From assembly GCF_900187135.1 (NCBI RefSeq), contig NZ_LT906443.1:558001-622000 (forward strand): a stretch of DNA of 64,000 nucleotides, given 5' to 3'. This DNA is from Corynebacterium ulcerans. GTDB taxonomy: Bacteria > Actinomycetota > Actinomycetes > Mycobacteriales > Mycobacteriaceae. Every line of letters begins with the position of its first letter. Position 1 is the first letter of the stretch. The notes under the pieces are model-generated. The model worked only from the letters and a program-made list of their open reading frames with translations. It was not told the origin of the DNA and made no database searches. This document shows, piece by piece, positions 8,933-18,608 of this stretch. Made by a program: the position numbers and the translations under genes.

Positions 8933-10603
8933 TTAACCAAGCAACGCGTCAACAAAGCCTTCTACTTCAAAAGGTGCCAGGTCATCGGCGCCTTCTCCTA
9001 GCCCGACCAATTTGACGGGAACCCCCAGATCCTCCTGGACTTGGAAAACAATACCGCCCTTGGCTGTTCCGTCTAGTTTGGTGAGAACTACGCCCGTAAT
9101 ATTCACAACCTCACGGAAAGTTCTCGCCTGTGTAAGCCCGTTCTGTCCTGTGGTGGCATCCAGGACAAGGAGGACCTCATCAACCACAGCTTTCTTTTCC
9201 ACAACACGCTTGACTTTCCCCAGCTGATCCATCAGGTTACTGGAGTTATGGAGGCGGCCTGCGGTATCTACAAGCACCACGTCGGCACCAGCTTTTACTC
9301 CCTCAGCAACCGCATCAAAGGCAACTGAGGCTGGATCAGCACCTTCAGCCCCACGCACTGTCCGTGCTCCAACTCGTCGACCCCACGTTTCAAGCTGATC
9401 AGCCGCCGCTGCGCGGAAGGTATCTGCAGCACCTAGAACCACCGAATGCCCCATAGCTACCAGCACACGTGCGAGCTTGCCTGTTGTTGTGGTCTTACCA
9501 GTGCCGTTTACTCCTACTACCAGCACCACAGCAGGTTTACCTTCATAAGGCATCGCTTTAATCGAGCGATCAAGCTCCGGCTTGCACGCACGGATCAGGC
9601 ATTCTTTTAGCATCGCGCGTGCATCGGCCTCACTAGCCACTCCCCGCTCGGCAATCATTTCGCGTAAGTCTTCTACCACCTTCATCGTGATAGTTACACC
9701 TAGATCAGCCTGGATTAACTGCGCTTCAATATCTTCCCACGCGTCTTCATCAAGCTCACCCGCAGAAAGCATGCCCAAGACAGATTTTCCAAAGACATTC
9801 TGGGATCGTGACAAACGACCTCGTAGCCGCCCGATACGTCCGCTTGCTGGAGCGATATCGTCTTGAGGCTCAGCCTGAACCGCTTCTGTTTCCGCAGCAC
9901 TATCCGCAGGCGCATCTGCAGCCTCTTCTAAGGCCTTTTCTGCACCAGATGCTGCGACGCTTGCTGCGGCTGCAGCTTCATACGCGCCTTCTTCTAGTTT
10001 CGTCTCTTCCTTTTTATCTTCGTCATGGGTAGCAGAGTCTTGTGCTGTGTCCTCGACGGGTTCTTCATGGAATTCATCAAGCTCCACAAAGTTTTCTTCG
10101 ACATGCTTGGCTTGCTCTTCTGCTTCTTTCTGCTGCTCAAATCGTTCTTGGGCCTCGGCGGCAGCTTCAGCCGCAGAGGCTGCATCTGATTCAGATTCCG
10201 CGTGATGAGCCACCGGCAGTTCCGAGTCAGAGACTGGATCAACCAGCTCTGACTCATTGAGGTGAACATCAGGTTTTTCTGTTTCCTGTGCTGCTAGTGG
10301 TTCTTCCGACAGATCTAGCGGCGCTACCGTCTCTATCGGCGCTTCCTGCGCTGACTCAGAGGAGGCAGAAACAACTGGCAGTTTTTCTTCGGGAGAAGCA
10401 GAGGCCTGTCCAGCGGAGAAGTTAAAACCGCCTTGAGCTTGATAGTTTCCGGAACGTTCTTGCTGTGTAAGTTGTTTTGGTTCGCTCTCATCACCACGAT
10501 CAAAACTAATGGTTTTGGATCGTTTTCGGCTAAGGCCAACAGCAATAACCACGATGAGCGCAAGGACGACAATAAGGATGCCGATTAACACAGGAGTTGA
10601 CAT
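8933..10603 (-). CDS. ftsY: SRP receptor GTPase
   Basis: Membrane-associated receptor that pairs with Ffh to target proteins to SecYEG. The N-terminus is a genuine membrane anchor (VLIGILIVVLALIVVIAVGL, residues 5-24). About 230 residues of acidic Glu/Ala-rich linker follow. The NG domain then carries VVGVNGTGKTTTTGKLA, DTAGRLHNSSNLM and TKLDGTAKGGI. At 556 residues it is longer than most FtsY proteins because of the acidic linker. It lies between the 1199-residue unknown protein upstream and the glnK region downstream, with its own terminator. Start ATG 10603; an AGAGGTA stretch precedes it. Confidence 0.96.
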   Translation of the reverse strand: MSTPVLIGILIVVLALIVVIAVGLSRKRSKTISFDRGDESEPKQLTQQERSGNYQAQGGFNFSAGQASASPEEKLPVVSASSESAQEAPIETVAPLDLSEEPLAAQETEKPDVHLNESELVDPVSDSELPVAHHAESESDAASAAEAAAEAQERFEQQKEAEEQAKHVEENFVELDEFHEEPVEDTAQDSATHDEDKKEETKLEEGAYEAAAAASVAASGAEKALEEAADAPADSAAETEAVQAEPQDDIAPASGRIGRLRGRLSRSQNVFGKSVLGMLSAGELDEDAWEDIEAQLIQADLGVTITMKVVEDLREMIAERGVASEADARAMLKECLIRACKPELDRSIKAMPYEGKPAVVLVVGVNGTGKTTTTGKLARVLVAMGHSVVLGAADTFRAAAADQLETWGRRVGARTVRGAEGADPASVAFDAVAEGVKAGADVVLVDTAGRLHNSSNLMDQLGKVKRVVEKKAVVDEVLLVLDATTGQNGLTQARTFREVVNITGVVLTKLDGTAKGGIVFQVQEDLGVPVKLVGLGEGADDLAPFEVEGFVDALLG

Positions 10604-10686
10604 ACCTCTAATAGTTGCAAATTCTTGCGGGTTTTACATCTCTGTAGCCTTTCTTATCCCCTCACAACGCCCTAAGCAGCAACGCA

Positions 10687-10729
10687 AAAGCCCGTAAAAC
10701 GTAAGTTCCAACCACGTTTTACGGGCTTT
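10687..10729 (-). terminator. strong terminator after the 1199-residue protein gene
   Basis: A perfect 15-bp inverted repeat (AAAGCCCGTAAAACG / CGTTTTACGGGCTTT) with a 13-base loop lies 28 bases past the stop of the gene at 10758. A T-rich flank (TTTTGCG) follows on the minus strand. Confidence 0.88.
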
Positions 10730-10757
10730 GGTCAAGCTATGTGCTTAAGTCCGGCTT

Positions 10758-13700
10758 TTAAGCGATACCTGGTTTCGCCAGCGCCAGGATAATGGCATCT
10801 GCCGCGATCAAGTCGCCGGTGACAAGATCCGGTACGACGTCGGCAAGCTTTGCCCAACCCGGTGTTGCTGCATCGAGCGTTTTATTGGAAGACACCAGCC
10901 CATGAGCATGCATGCGAGCGGCCAAAGCCAGCACCAGGGAGACTACCGGTGTAAGTGCCCACAAATTTTCATGTGCATCGGTGTCCACTCCATCAAGCTT
11001 GTCAAAGCGAATCCTCGCCATTGAATAGAGAACCTTGTTCGTGCTGCGCAGAGTACGAAGTAACGTCACTGCTGCTTTAATGAGTCCTTCATTGCTCAAG
11101 AGCTCGCGCAGTTCGGTGCGTTTGTTAAAGGTCTCAAAGACCGCAAGCAAACGCGTCCCGTCATCCATGAGCGATCCAGGAACGATTTGTGAGCGAGAGA
11201 AGAACATCTCCAACAGCGCTGCTTGCTGAGCTTTAGCCATACCTGCAATCGCTACTGTGGATTTGTCAATACACGCTGTATCCAGCGTCGTGTCACGTCC
11301 GGTCTTCAGGATGCTCACAACGTTATCGCCGGCAATGTCTTTGATATTGGCAAGGATCTCTCGTTTTGCGGCCACACCATCACTGATTTTCTTTCGACCC
11401 GTATCAGCCTTTGCGGGGGTCTCTCCGCCGAGTACGGCTGCGACCAAATCTTCATCAGCCGCAGAAGCCGGCTCCGCCGCGACTGGTTCCAGCGGTTTTC
11501 CGTCTGCGCCTGTCATGGAATCCAAGGAGCCCAACAGTTCTAGCACGCCAATCCATGGCGCTCTGTGATGAGTGCCCACTCCTGCCTCAAACCGTGCTCG
11601 CACCAAGCCACTTTCCACCACGCGACCAGGCTGCTTACCTGCGGGAACAAGTGATTCTGATAGTCCTGTCAGCGCAGCACTTGGATTGCTGCTGAACACC
11701 TTACGCACAGACTTAGCAGATTCTCCCGAAGCCACACCCGTGGTCACCATGTCCCAGAGCACTGGCATGATGCTTTCCGACGCCGGCACTTCCTCAGTTT
11801 CCCCAGCCAGGAATGCCGATAACGCCCCAAGCGCGGGATCGGTTCCCTCAAAGTGTCCAGGTTGCTCAAGAATCACCGCATTGTCCCCTGGTGACACGGG
11901 AGCTATGAGAGTCATAAAACGATCAACTGTGTGTACCTGAACGATAAGATTTCCGGCGTTCACAAGTGAGCTTGGAAGCTTCACGGATCCTTCGACAACA
12001 GGAAGTGCACGCGCTGGAGCCCACGGTGCTGTGGCAGGCCATACCCAGACTCCCAAAGGACGTTCCCCGCCACCTGTAACCAGAATGGTCTCATCGACCA
12101 AAGACAGTTCCTCTGCATCAGAAGAATGTATATCTGCCAGTGCAACAGAAACACGTCGATCGCTTACGGGATCCGTCCATTCAAAGTCCACTCGCCCGGA
12201 AGGCAACACATTGGTGGAGCTAGCGATCGTCGCCATGGGCGTGACGTAGGTGAGACCACCGTCGTTGCTACGCAAGCGTGCGGTTTTCACTGGTGCGCCA
12301 TGGTGGTTGCGCACAGTGATCTTGGGATCGCCGAGCTCTCCACGACCGCGGATGCGCAGGATGCCGCGCATATCGATATCACGCGGGCGGAGAGTCAAAC
12401 GACTTGCGCGCCACATCGGAGGTTCAGTAAGAAGCGGAAACTCAAAAGCAAGGCTTGGTGGGCTAAAGCGAAGAGGAAGCTGATCGCCTTCCTCCGTGGA
12501 CACGATCACATTAGCGGCTGGTTCTAGTGCTCGCACCACAACCTCAGATGGCTCAACGATAAATTCTTTATCGCTTGAACGCAGTGTGAGGACTGTTTCC
12601 GATAATCCACCACCAGAAGGAATACGGAAGGAACGGCACGCACCAATGACGTTGATATTCGCGTGTGCACCCTCGACGATCGCGTATTCGTGCCTAAAGC
12701 TTTCATTGCGAGGACCACGCAGACGCACGAGGTATTCGCCTACCCAGGGGGCGTCGTAAAGCTCAGGATCGAAAACGGCAAAAGCTCCGCCCTCAGCAGG
12801 GACTTCCAAAGGCTCCGGCGGTGCGACCTCTTCGCCTGCGGAACCGACGCCACCAAACGAGGAAATAGTCAGGTACCAGGTTTCTGTTTGCCCCGATGGA
12901 GTGGGAGGAAATTCTGCGACGAGTGACTCGGCATGAATAGGAAGCCCGCCGGAGCTGCTCAAATAATCAATCGCATGGTCAGGAGACCGGAAAAGGACGC
13001 GTTGACGAGGATCAACGCTACGTACTCGATCCATGCTCGGGTTCGTGCCCGGAGCCACGGTAGCAATAGAAGCCACGGTGTTGACGTCTAAATCGTGGCA
13101 CAGCCAACCCTCCCAGCCTTCTACGGTAAAGGAATCAGACTCATAGATCTCATGATCGCTAACCACATCCATCAAGGTGGCGTCAGCTGGAGCCAAGACG
13201 AGAAGATTATGGTGATGGAGGGAAACTTTATCCGTCACGTTGGTGCCGCGCGATGTAAAGATCACAGTCGGGTCGTCGTTATCCACCACCGGCACGTTCC
13301 ACGTAATCCCGTTGGTTACGTCCTGAACGGTAACCTCGCGAACGGGGTGAGAAATGGTGACATCCAGCTGCTGCGATAGCCCAGAGACGTCTCCCCACGC
13401 GCATCCTGTGCGATAGACCTTTGTGGTTCCATCGATGCTAACGCGCCAGTTGACCTCTCCAAAGCTTCCATCTTCCAACGTAGGTACGCGCTGCTCAGGG
13501 AGGCGCAAGCATACCTTTCGACGAGAAACATCAAGCAAAATTCGCGGACGTAGCTCACGGTTTGCCACGCCCACTGCAGACTCACGATCCAAAGTACCCA
13601 CCGGGCGCTCACGCAGTTCTGCGCGCACAGCTGCAGCAATAGGTGCGGGAAGCTGTGGTTCACAACGTGCGTAGGATCGGTCAAACCAGGAATGCGGGTG

Positions 13701-14357
13701 CTCGAGAGCAAAGTCCCGCAATGCGGTAATACCAGCCAACACTCTGGTGGCTTCTACCGGTGCTACCGCAAGTGCATGGGCAAACAACCGTGGCTCTGCA
13801 GCTGCAACGATTATTTCTGCGACTTCAGCTGCAGTGGTCACCTCGTGGGCGTCGAAAAGCTCTAGAAGCGCGGGGACTTCGTTGTTCACAATGCCAGCAT
13901 GAACGCACAATAGTTGAACGAGCTCAGTGAAATCTCCGACAGGCGCCGCATACAAATCAAGGGATACAAAAGCCGCTGGCGCTACCTCGGCAAGCACCTG
14001 TGCAACGTCCACCCCACCGACTACTGTCTGCGACTCTGGAGACAATCCCAATCCGCCCAGGTACTCAGCAATAAAATTATCGGTATCTACAACGCGACGC
14101 GCCCGACCCACCAAAGTTGTGATGGTCAACGCCGGGCTCACCCCTAACAGGGCCTTCAGATCTGCTCCGGCGACAAGCTGACGGGTAAGAAAGATACCGT
14201 AAAGCCGTTCAATTCTTTCAAGTTCATCGTCACGCAAATCAACGTTGATCACAAGCGTCTCAGCTTGAAGCCGCTGAGCGAGTTCCAATTCTGTTTGCGA
14301 AGCCCAACCTAGCAGTGAATCCGTAAGGTCTGCGATCGGATGAACTGACTCGCTCAT
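10758..14357 (-). CDS. large conserved-type hypothetical protein, 1199 aa
   Basis: I do not recognise a domain family. The protein has no signal peptide or membrane segment, so it is probably cytoplasmic. Residues 1-250 look mainly helical (Ala/Leu/Glu-rich). The middle part, about 280-850, is rich in short beta-like strands with recurring Trp/Val/Thr and Gly-Pro turns, as in repeated beta-sandwich folds. The C-terminal third is helical again, with a flexible acidic stretch near residues 970-1000. An aromatic-poor C-terminus ends LAKPGIA. It lies between smc and ftsY, a position I recall being occupied by an uncharacterised gene in other corynebacteria. It has its own strong terminator. No mechanism can be proposed from sequence alone. 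Confidence 0.85.
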   Translation of the reverse strand: MSESVHPIADLTDSLLGWASQTELELAQRLQAETLVINVDLRDDELERIERLYGIFLTRQLVAGADLKALLGVSPALTITTLVGRARRVVDTDNFIAEYLGGLGLSPESQTVVGGVDVAQVLAEVAPAAFVSLDLYAAPVGDFTELVQLLCVHAGIVNNEVPALLELFDAHEVTTAAEVAEIIVAAAEPRLFAHALAVAPVEATRVLAGITALRDFALEHPHSWFDRSYARCEPQLPAPIAAAVRAELRERPVGTLDRESAVGVANRELRPRILLDVSRRKVCLRLPEQRVPTLEDGSFGEVNWRVSIDGTTKVYRTGCAWGDVSGLSQQLDVTISHPVREVTVQDVTNGITWNVPVVDNDDPTVIFTSRGTNVTDKVSLHHHNLLVLAPADATLMDVVSDHEIYESDSFTVEGWEGWLCHDLDVNTVASIATVAPGTNPSMDRVRSVDPRQRVLFRSPDHAIDYLSSSGGLPIHAESLVAEFPPTPSGQTETWYLTISSFGGVGSAGEEVAPPEPLEVPAEGGAFAVFDPELYDAPWVGEYLVRLRGPRNESFRHEYAIVEGAHANINVIGACRSFRIPSGGGLSETVLTLRSSDKEFIVEPSEVVVRALEPAANVIVSTEEGDQLPLRFSPPSLAFEFPLLTEPPMWRASRLTLRPRDIDMRGILRIRGRGELGDPKITVRNHHGAPVKTARLRSNDGGLTYVTPMATIASSTNVLPSGRVDFEWTDPVSDRRVSVALADIHSSDAEELSLVDETILVTGGGERPLGVWVWPATAPWAPARALPVVEGSVKLPSSLVNAGNLIVQVHTVDRFMTLIAPVSPGDNAVILEQPGHFEGTDPALGALSAFLAGETEEVPASESIMPVLWDMVTTGVASGESAKSVRKVFSSNPSAALTGLSESLVPAGKQPGRVVESGLVRARFEAGVGTHHRAPWIGVLELLGSLDSMTGADGKPLEPVAAEPASAADEDLVAAVLGGETPAKADTGRKKISDGVAAKREILANIKDIAGDNVVSILKTGRDTTLDTACIDKSTVAIAGMAKAQQAALLEMFFSRSQIVPGSLMDDGTRLLAVFETFNKRTELRELLSNEGLIKAAVTLLRTLRSTNKVLYSMARIRFDKLDGVDTDAHENLWALTPVVSLVLALAARMHAHGLVSSNKTLDAATPGWAKLADVVPDLVTGDLIAADAIILALAKPGIA

Positions 14358-14574
14358 GTGTCCTCTTTCTTAAAAGTTTTAGATGCAAAGTAGATACAAA
14401 GATGTGACAAAGATTCGAGGATACCCTGCACAAAGGCTCAATGCCTAACTGCCACAGCACGCTGAATACTCATAAATTTCAGCGCTACAATCCGGTTAAC
14501 GATGCCAAAGAATATGGGCAGCCCGTGCTAATTCTGTGAGCGTTTTCTCAAACTCTGTCTTGTGGTTTGTTCTA

Positions 14575-17500
14575 TCAAGAATCGTCGTGCTCAACAGTTA
14601 TTACGCCTGGGCTCATGCGCTGAGAGATCACACGCGTTACACCGTCGCCACGCATCGTTACACCATAAAGCACGTTGGCTACATCCATCGTCGGTTTCTG
14701 GTGCGTAATAACGATGAGCTGAGAGTCTTTCCGTAGCTCTTCAAACAGGGCGATCAAGCGACGAAGGTTAACGTCATCAAGTGCCGCTTCCACCTCATCC
14801 ATTACGTAAAACGGGCTGGGCCGAGCGCGGAAAATAGCAACCAACATTGCCAGCGCAGTCAGCGATTTCTCACCGCCAGAGAGCAAAGACAACCGCTTTA
14901 CTTTCTTTCCTGGCGGACGAGCTTCCACTTCAATTCCTGTAGCCAACATGTCGTCGGGCTCAGTCAGGATAAGACGGCCTTCCCCGCCTGGGAACAAAGT
15001 TGCAAACACCTTCGGAAACTCTGCCTCTACGTCACGCCATGCGTCGGTAAAAAGTTGCAAGATTTTCGCGTCGACGTCCTCGATCACGCCTCCGAGGTCT
15101 TGCCGTGCCTGTTCAACATCGGCAAGCTGGGTAGACAGAAACTCATAGCGTTCTTCTAGCGCCTTGAATTCCTCCAAAGCCAAAGGATTCACCTTGCCAA
15201 GCGCACTGAGGTCTTTTTCCGCTTGCTTCAGGCGTGCGCGTTCCGCAGCTACATCAAAGTCAGCTCCCGGCGCGTAGTCACGCAACAAATCCTGTATCGG
15301 GACTCCAAGTTGCTCGACTAATTTTTCTTGGGCTTCCTCTAGCCGCACTTGGGACTGACTTTGGGCGATTTCTGAGGCATGAGCCGTATCGCTCAGTCGG
15401 TTGAGCTGATTTTGCAGCGCATTGACCGTATCTTTTGCGTTAGCAGCCTGGGCAGCCAGGCGAGTACGTTCTGCGATAGCTGAGTTCTTCTCCGTGGCTG
15501 CTTTCTCTAATGCCATGGATACCCGTTGGGCAAGGGTGTCCGCCCCCTCGGCAACGGTAGCCGCCAGACGAGACTGTTTTATCCGGCGTTCCATTGCTTG
15601 CTCATGGCGGATTTTTGCTTGACGCTCGTAATGAGCTTGTCGACGCAGCCCCTCGCCCTTCCCCTGAGCATTTTCCGCTCGTTCCTCGGCTGTCCTCAAA
15701 TTCAGGCGTGCTTCCATCTCCATCGCTTTAATCTGCGCCAAGGCGGAAGCAGCTTCATCCCGGGCGACGCTGGAGGGTTCTTCTGGGATGTCATTGTCTG
15801 ACACCCTATCCAGACGATTTTTTATCTCCTCCCATTCTTCCTGAAGCTGATTCATTCGTGCTTCAGCTTTTGTGCATTGTTCAAGAGCTTGTTGATGCTG
15901 TTTTTGGTGAGCATCGCACTGCTGCTGCAACCTGGAGCTGTCTCGTTCAGCTTCAGAAATTCGATGCTGATGATCTCTTAGAGCCGCCGTTGCGCGGGCG
16001 GCCGCAACGCGGGCTTCTGCAGCAGTATGATGGGCGCCTTCCAAAGTTCCAGATAATTCTTCTAACTGAGCATGGGCTATATCAAGCTCAGCCTGAGCAG
16101 TTTCTATATGAGACGCAGCTTCCACTGAGCTATAGCCGCCAGAGCCTAGCTCAATCCACCCTTGCCCCAGCATGGTTCCCTCAGAAGTCACAGCACGCAG
16201 CCGTGGATCTTGTTCTATGAGGGCTCGTCCCGCTTCTAGGTTTGGCACCCATACTGCGTCGGCAAGCACTCGCGTGATAGCGCCACGGACATCGCTGTCT
16301 ATGTCTACGTGGTCTAGTAGCCATGATGCATCAGAGGGCAGGTCAGCATCCATACGCCAACCATCGGACCCCGCGCTAGTGACCACAATGGTTCGAGCAA
16401 CCGAATCAATATCAAGATCATTCACAGATCCTGTGTCAAAAGCCACAGCTGCTAATGCCTCAGTAAAGCGTCCTAGAGCTGCAGAAACTGCTTTCTCTGT
16501 ACCCGGTCGCGGACGGACCTTGGACCCAAGAGGCGTGCATTCCTCCAGCCCAGAGGGAGCTTTTTCTAAGGTTACTACCTGCATGGTTGCTGTTAAAGTC
16601 TCGATACGCGATTCCAACCGAGACACTAATTTGTCTATGGAGCCACGCTGTACGCGGAGTTGCTCAAGCCTCTTCTCGGAGGTTTCAGCTTCCGTCGTTG
16701 CCTGCGTATGGAGCTCGCTAAGCGGAGCCATCTCCGCATGTAATTGGGCTACGGATTCGTCTATTGCGTTTTTCTCATTTATCAGCTCACGCTGACGTTG
16801 AGAAGACGCCTGGGTTGTTTCCGCTAAGCGCGAAACCTCAGCTTGCGCTGACTCAACCTGCTTTCGTTGAGATTCTTCCGAAGCGAGAAGACGGACTACG
16901 CCTTCACGTTTATCAGCGATAGCCCGAACCTGCGCCAGGTGTTCCTGTTCCGCCTCGCGAGAAGCCTCCTCACGCTGCTCTGCCTCTTCTTGAATGGCTT
17001 CTAAACGCTCCCGCGCGATTTCTGCAGCCTCCGCCAGTTCCTGGTATTCGTTATCTGCACGTACGGCTTTGTTCTCTAAAATATCTGGATCTGGGCCAGA
17101 ATATGCGACTTCTTGGATGGAAGAGGCACGGTCGGAAGCAATTCTCTGAGTCGCGGCTACCCGCTCCGCCAAAGCAGAAAGCTCAAACCATAGGTGCTGT
17201 GCGCTTTCTGCGCGCGGGGTTGCCTCCGCTAGGAGGTCGTCTATCTCCGTTTGCTGCGCAATCGCTTCTTCAAGTTGCTCGGTGACGAGCTCAACTTTTT
17301 CCACTAGCACCCGCGCCTGGGATTCCGCGGAATTAAGCTCTTCTTGTAATTCCACGACGCGGTGCCCCGCAAGCCGTAATCTAGAGTCCCTTACGTCTGC
17401 TTGGACGGTAGCGGCACGTTGCGCGGCTTCGGCTTGGCGCGCCAGTGGCTTAAGTTGCCGACGCAGCTCCGTTGTGAGGTCATTAAGGCGATCCAGATTT

Positions 17501-18057
17501 GCTTGCATGCCGACGAGCTTGCGTTGTGCTTTTTCTTTTCGCCGCCGATGTTTGAGTACCCCCGCAGCCTCTTCGATGAACGCCCGGCGGTCTTCAGGAC
17601 GCGATTCAAGTATTTGTGCAAGTCTTCCCTGCCCAACAATAACGTGCATTTCCCGACCAATGCCGGAATCAGAAAGCAGCTCTTGGATGTCCATAAGGCG
17701 GGCCCGGCTGCCGTTAATTTCGTATTCGCTAGCTCCATCACGGAACATACGGCGGGTGACAGAAACTTCACGATATTCAATAGGTAAAGCGCCATCGCTG
17801 TTGTCGATGGTGAGCGTCACTTCCGCCCGGCCGAGTGGTTTGCGCTCCCCTGCCCCCGCAAAAATGACGTCTTCCATCTTGCCGCCACGCAGATTCTTTG
17901 CGCCCTGTTCCCCCATCACCCAAGCGAGTGCATCCACAACATTGGATTTTCCGGACCCATTCGGGCCGACTACAGCGCAAATTCCTGGCTCGAATTTTAG
18001 GGTCGTCGCAGAGGCAAAGGACTTAAATCCCCTCAGCGTAAGCGACTTCAAATACAC
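14575..18057 (-). CDS. smc: chromosome condensation/segregation ATPase
   Basis: SMC ATPase that works with ScpA/ScpB to organise and separate chromosomes. The N-terminal ATPase half holds Walker A GPNGSGKSNVVDAL near residue 32. Long coiled coils (about 170-490 and 650-1000) flank a hinge around residues 500-640 (GSKVRPRPGTEKAVSAALGRF). The C-terminal half has the signature LLSGGEKSLTALAMLVA and Walker B PSPFYVMDEVEAALDD. At 1160 residues it is full length. The start is GTG 18057 (MYLKSLTLRGFKSFA). Acylphosphatase lies 63 bases upstream on the same strand, as in mycobacteria. Confidence 0.97.
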   Translation of the reverse strand: MYLKSLTLRGFKSFASATTLKFEPGICAVVGPNGSGKSNVVDALAWVMGEQGAKNLRGGKMEDVIFAGAGERKPLGRAEVTLTIDNSDGALPIEYREVSVTRRMFRDGASEYEINGSRARLMDIQELLSDSGIGREMHVIVGQGRLAQILESRPEDRRAFIEEAAGVLKHRRRKEKAQRKLVGMQANLDRLNDLTTELRRQLKPLARQAEAAQRAATVQADVRDSRLRLAGHRVVELQEELNSAESQARVLVEKVELVTEQLEEAIAQQTEIDDLLAEATPRAESAQHLWFELSALAERVAATQRIASDRASSIQEVAYSGPDPDILENKAVRADNEYQELAEAAEIARERLEAIQEEAEQREEASREAEQEHLAQVRAIADKREGVVRLLASEESQRKQVESAQAEVSRLAETTQASSQRQRELINEKNAIDESVAQLHAEMAPLSELHTQATTEAETSEKRLEQLRVQRGSIDKLVSRLESRIETLTATMQVVTLEKAPSGLEECTPLGSKVRPRPGTEKAVSAALGRFTEALAAVAFDTGSVNDLDIDSVARTIVVTSAGSDGWRMDADLPSDASWLLDHVDIDSDVRGAITRVLADAVWVPNLEAGRALIEQDPRLRAVTSEGTMLGQGWIELGSGGYSSVEAASHIETAQAELDIAHAQLEELSGTLEGAHHTAAEARVAAARATAALRDHQHRISEAERDSSRLQQQCDAHQKQHQQALEQCTKAEARMNQLQEEWEEIKNRLDRVSDNDIPEEPSSVARDEAASALAQIKAMEMEARLNLRTAEERAENAQGKGEGLRRQAHYERQAKIRHEQAMERRIKQSRLAATVAEGADTLAQRVSMALEKAATEKNSAIAERTRLAAQAANAKDTVNALQNQLNRLSDTAHASEIAQSQSQVRLEEAQEKLVEQLGVPIQDLLRDYAPGADFDVAAERARLKQAEKDLSALGKVNPLALEEFKALEERYEFLSTQLADVEQARQDLGGVIEDVDAKILQLFTDAWRDVEAEFPKVFATLFPGGEGRLILTEPDDMLATGIEVEARPPGKKVKRLSLLSGGEKSLTALAMLVAIFRARPSPFYVMDEVEAALDDVNLRRLIALFEELRKDSQLIVITHQKPTMDVANVLYGVTMRGDGVTRVISQRMSPGVITVEHDDS

Positions 18058-18120
18058 CCAAGGCAGTCTAGCAAAACATCATGCAGAGAATTCTCGACAA
18101 GCCAGCAAACACGTGTGTTT

Positions 18121-18438
18121 TTAGCGGGTGATAAAACCGCGCACACCTTTGGGTTCAGACCAAAGTTCCACCACCGTAGATACGGTTCCAGGCCTGCCAT
18201 CTACATCAGGAGCTTGAAGAATATTCAACAGACTTTGACAGGATTCAGCGTCGCCTTCTGCAACAACGCATACCCGACCATCCACAAGATTCGTGGCAGA
18301 ACCGGCTAATCCACGCTCCATCGCTTGGGTATATGTCCACCATCTAAAACCCACCCCTTGTACATGTCCATGAACCCAGGCGGTAAGCCGAACCTGCTCA
18401 GGTTGTTTCGTTGCTCCCTTAGGTTCACAGTTGTCCAT
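18121..18438 (-). CDS. acyP: acylphosphatase
   Basis: Small cytosolic enzyme that hydrolyses acyl phosphates. The 105-residue product carries the active-site loop AWVHGHVQGVGFRWWT, with the catalytic arginine, and the partner motif SATNLVDGRVCVVAEGD, with the catalytic asparagine. The ATG at 18438 is chosen because GAAAGG lies 8 bases upstream. An upstream ATG at 18453 (MKGRYMDN) has no such site. It is next to smc, a common actinobacterial arrangement. Confidence 0.93.
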   Translation of the reverse strand: MDNCEPKGATKQPEQVRLTAWVHGHVQGVGFRWWTYTQAMERGLAGSATNLVDGRVCVVAEGDAESCQSLLNILQAPDVDGRPGTVSTVVELWSEPKGVRGFITR

Positions 18439-18533
18439 GTATCGACCTTTCATGATGAGTTTCCACTACCCTACCCAAGTCCCTTTATAAGCGTGTCGAC
18501 GCTTCCTGACACTATTTTTACTCCTAAAACGGA

Positions 18534-18594
18534 AGAACCCTCCGCTTTATTCGGGGCTCTCTTTGACAAGCTCCCGCATAGCAGAGGGTTTTCT
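18534..18594 (-). terminator. probable terminator after the alanine/glycine symporter gene
   Basis: AGAACCCTCCGC (18534-18545) and GCAGAGGGTTTTCT (18581-18594) form an imperfect stem with a 35-base internal region that can fold further. It lies 15 bases past the symporter stop, and TTCTTCCG follows on the minus strand. Confidence 0.5.
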
Positions 18595-18608
18595 GATGTT
18601 CTCCGTAA

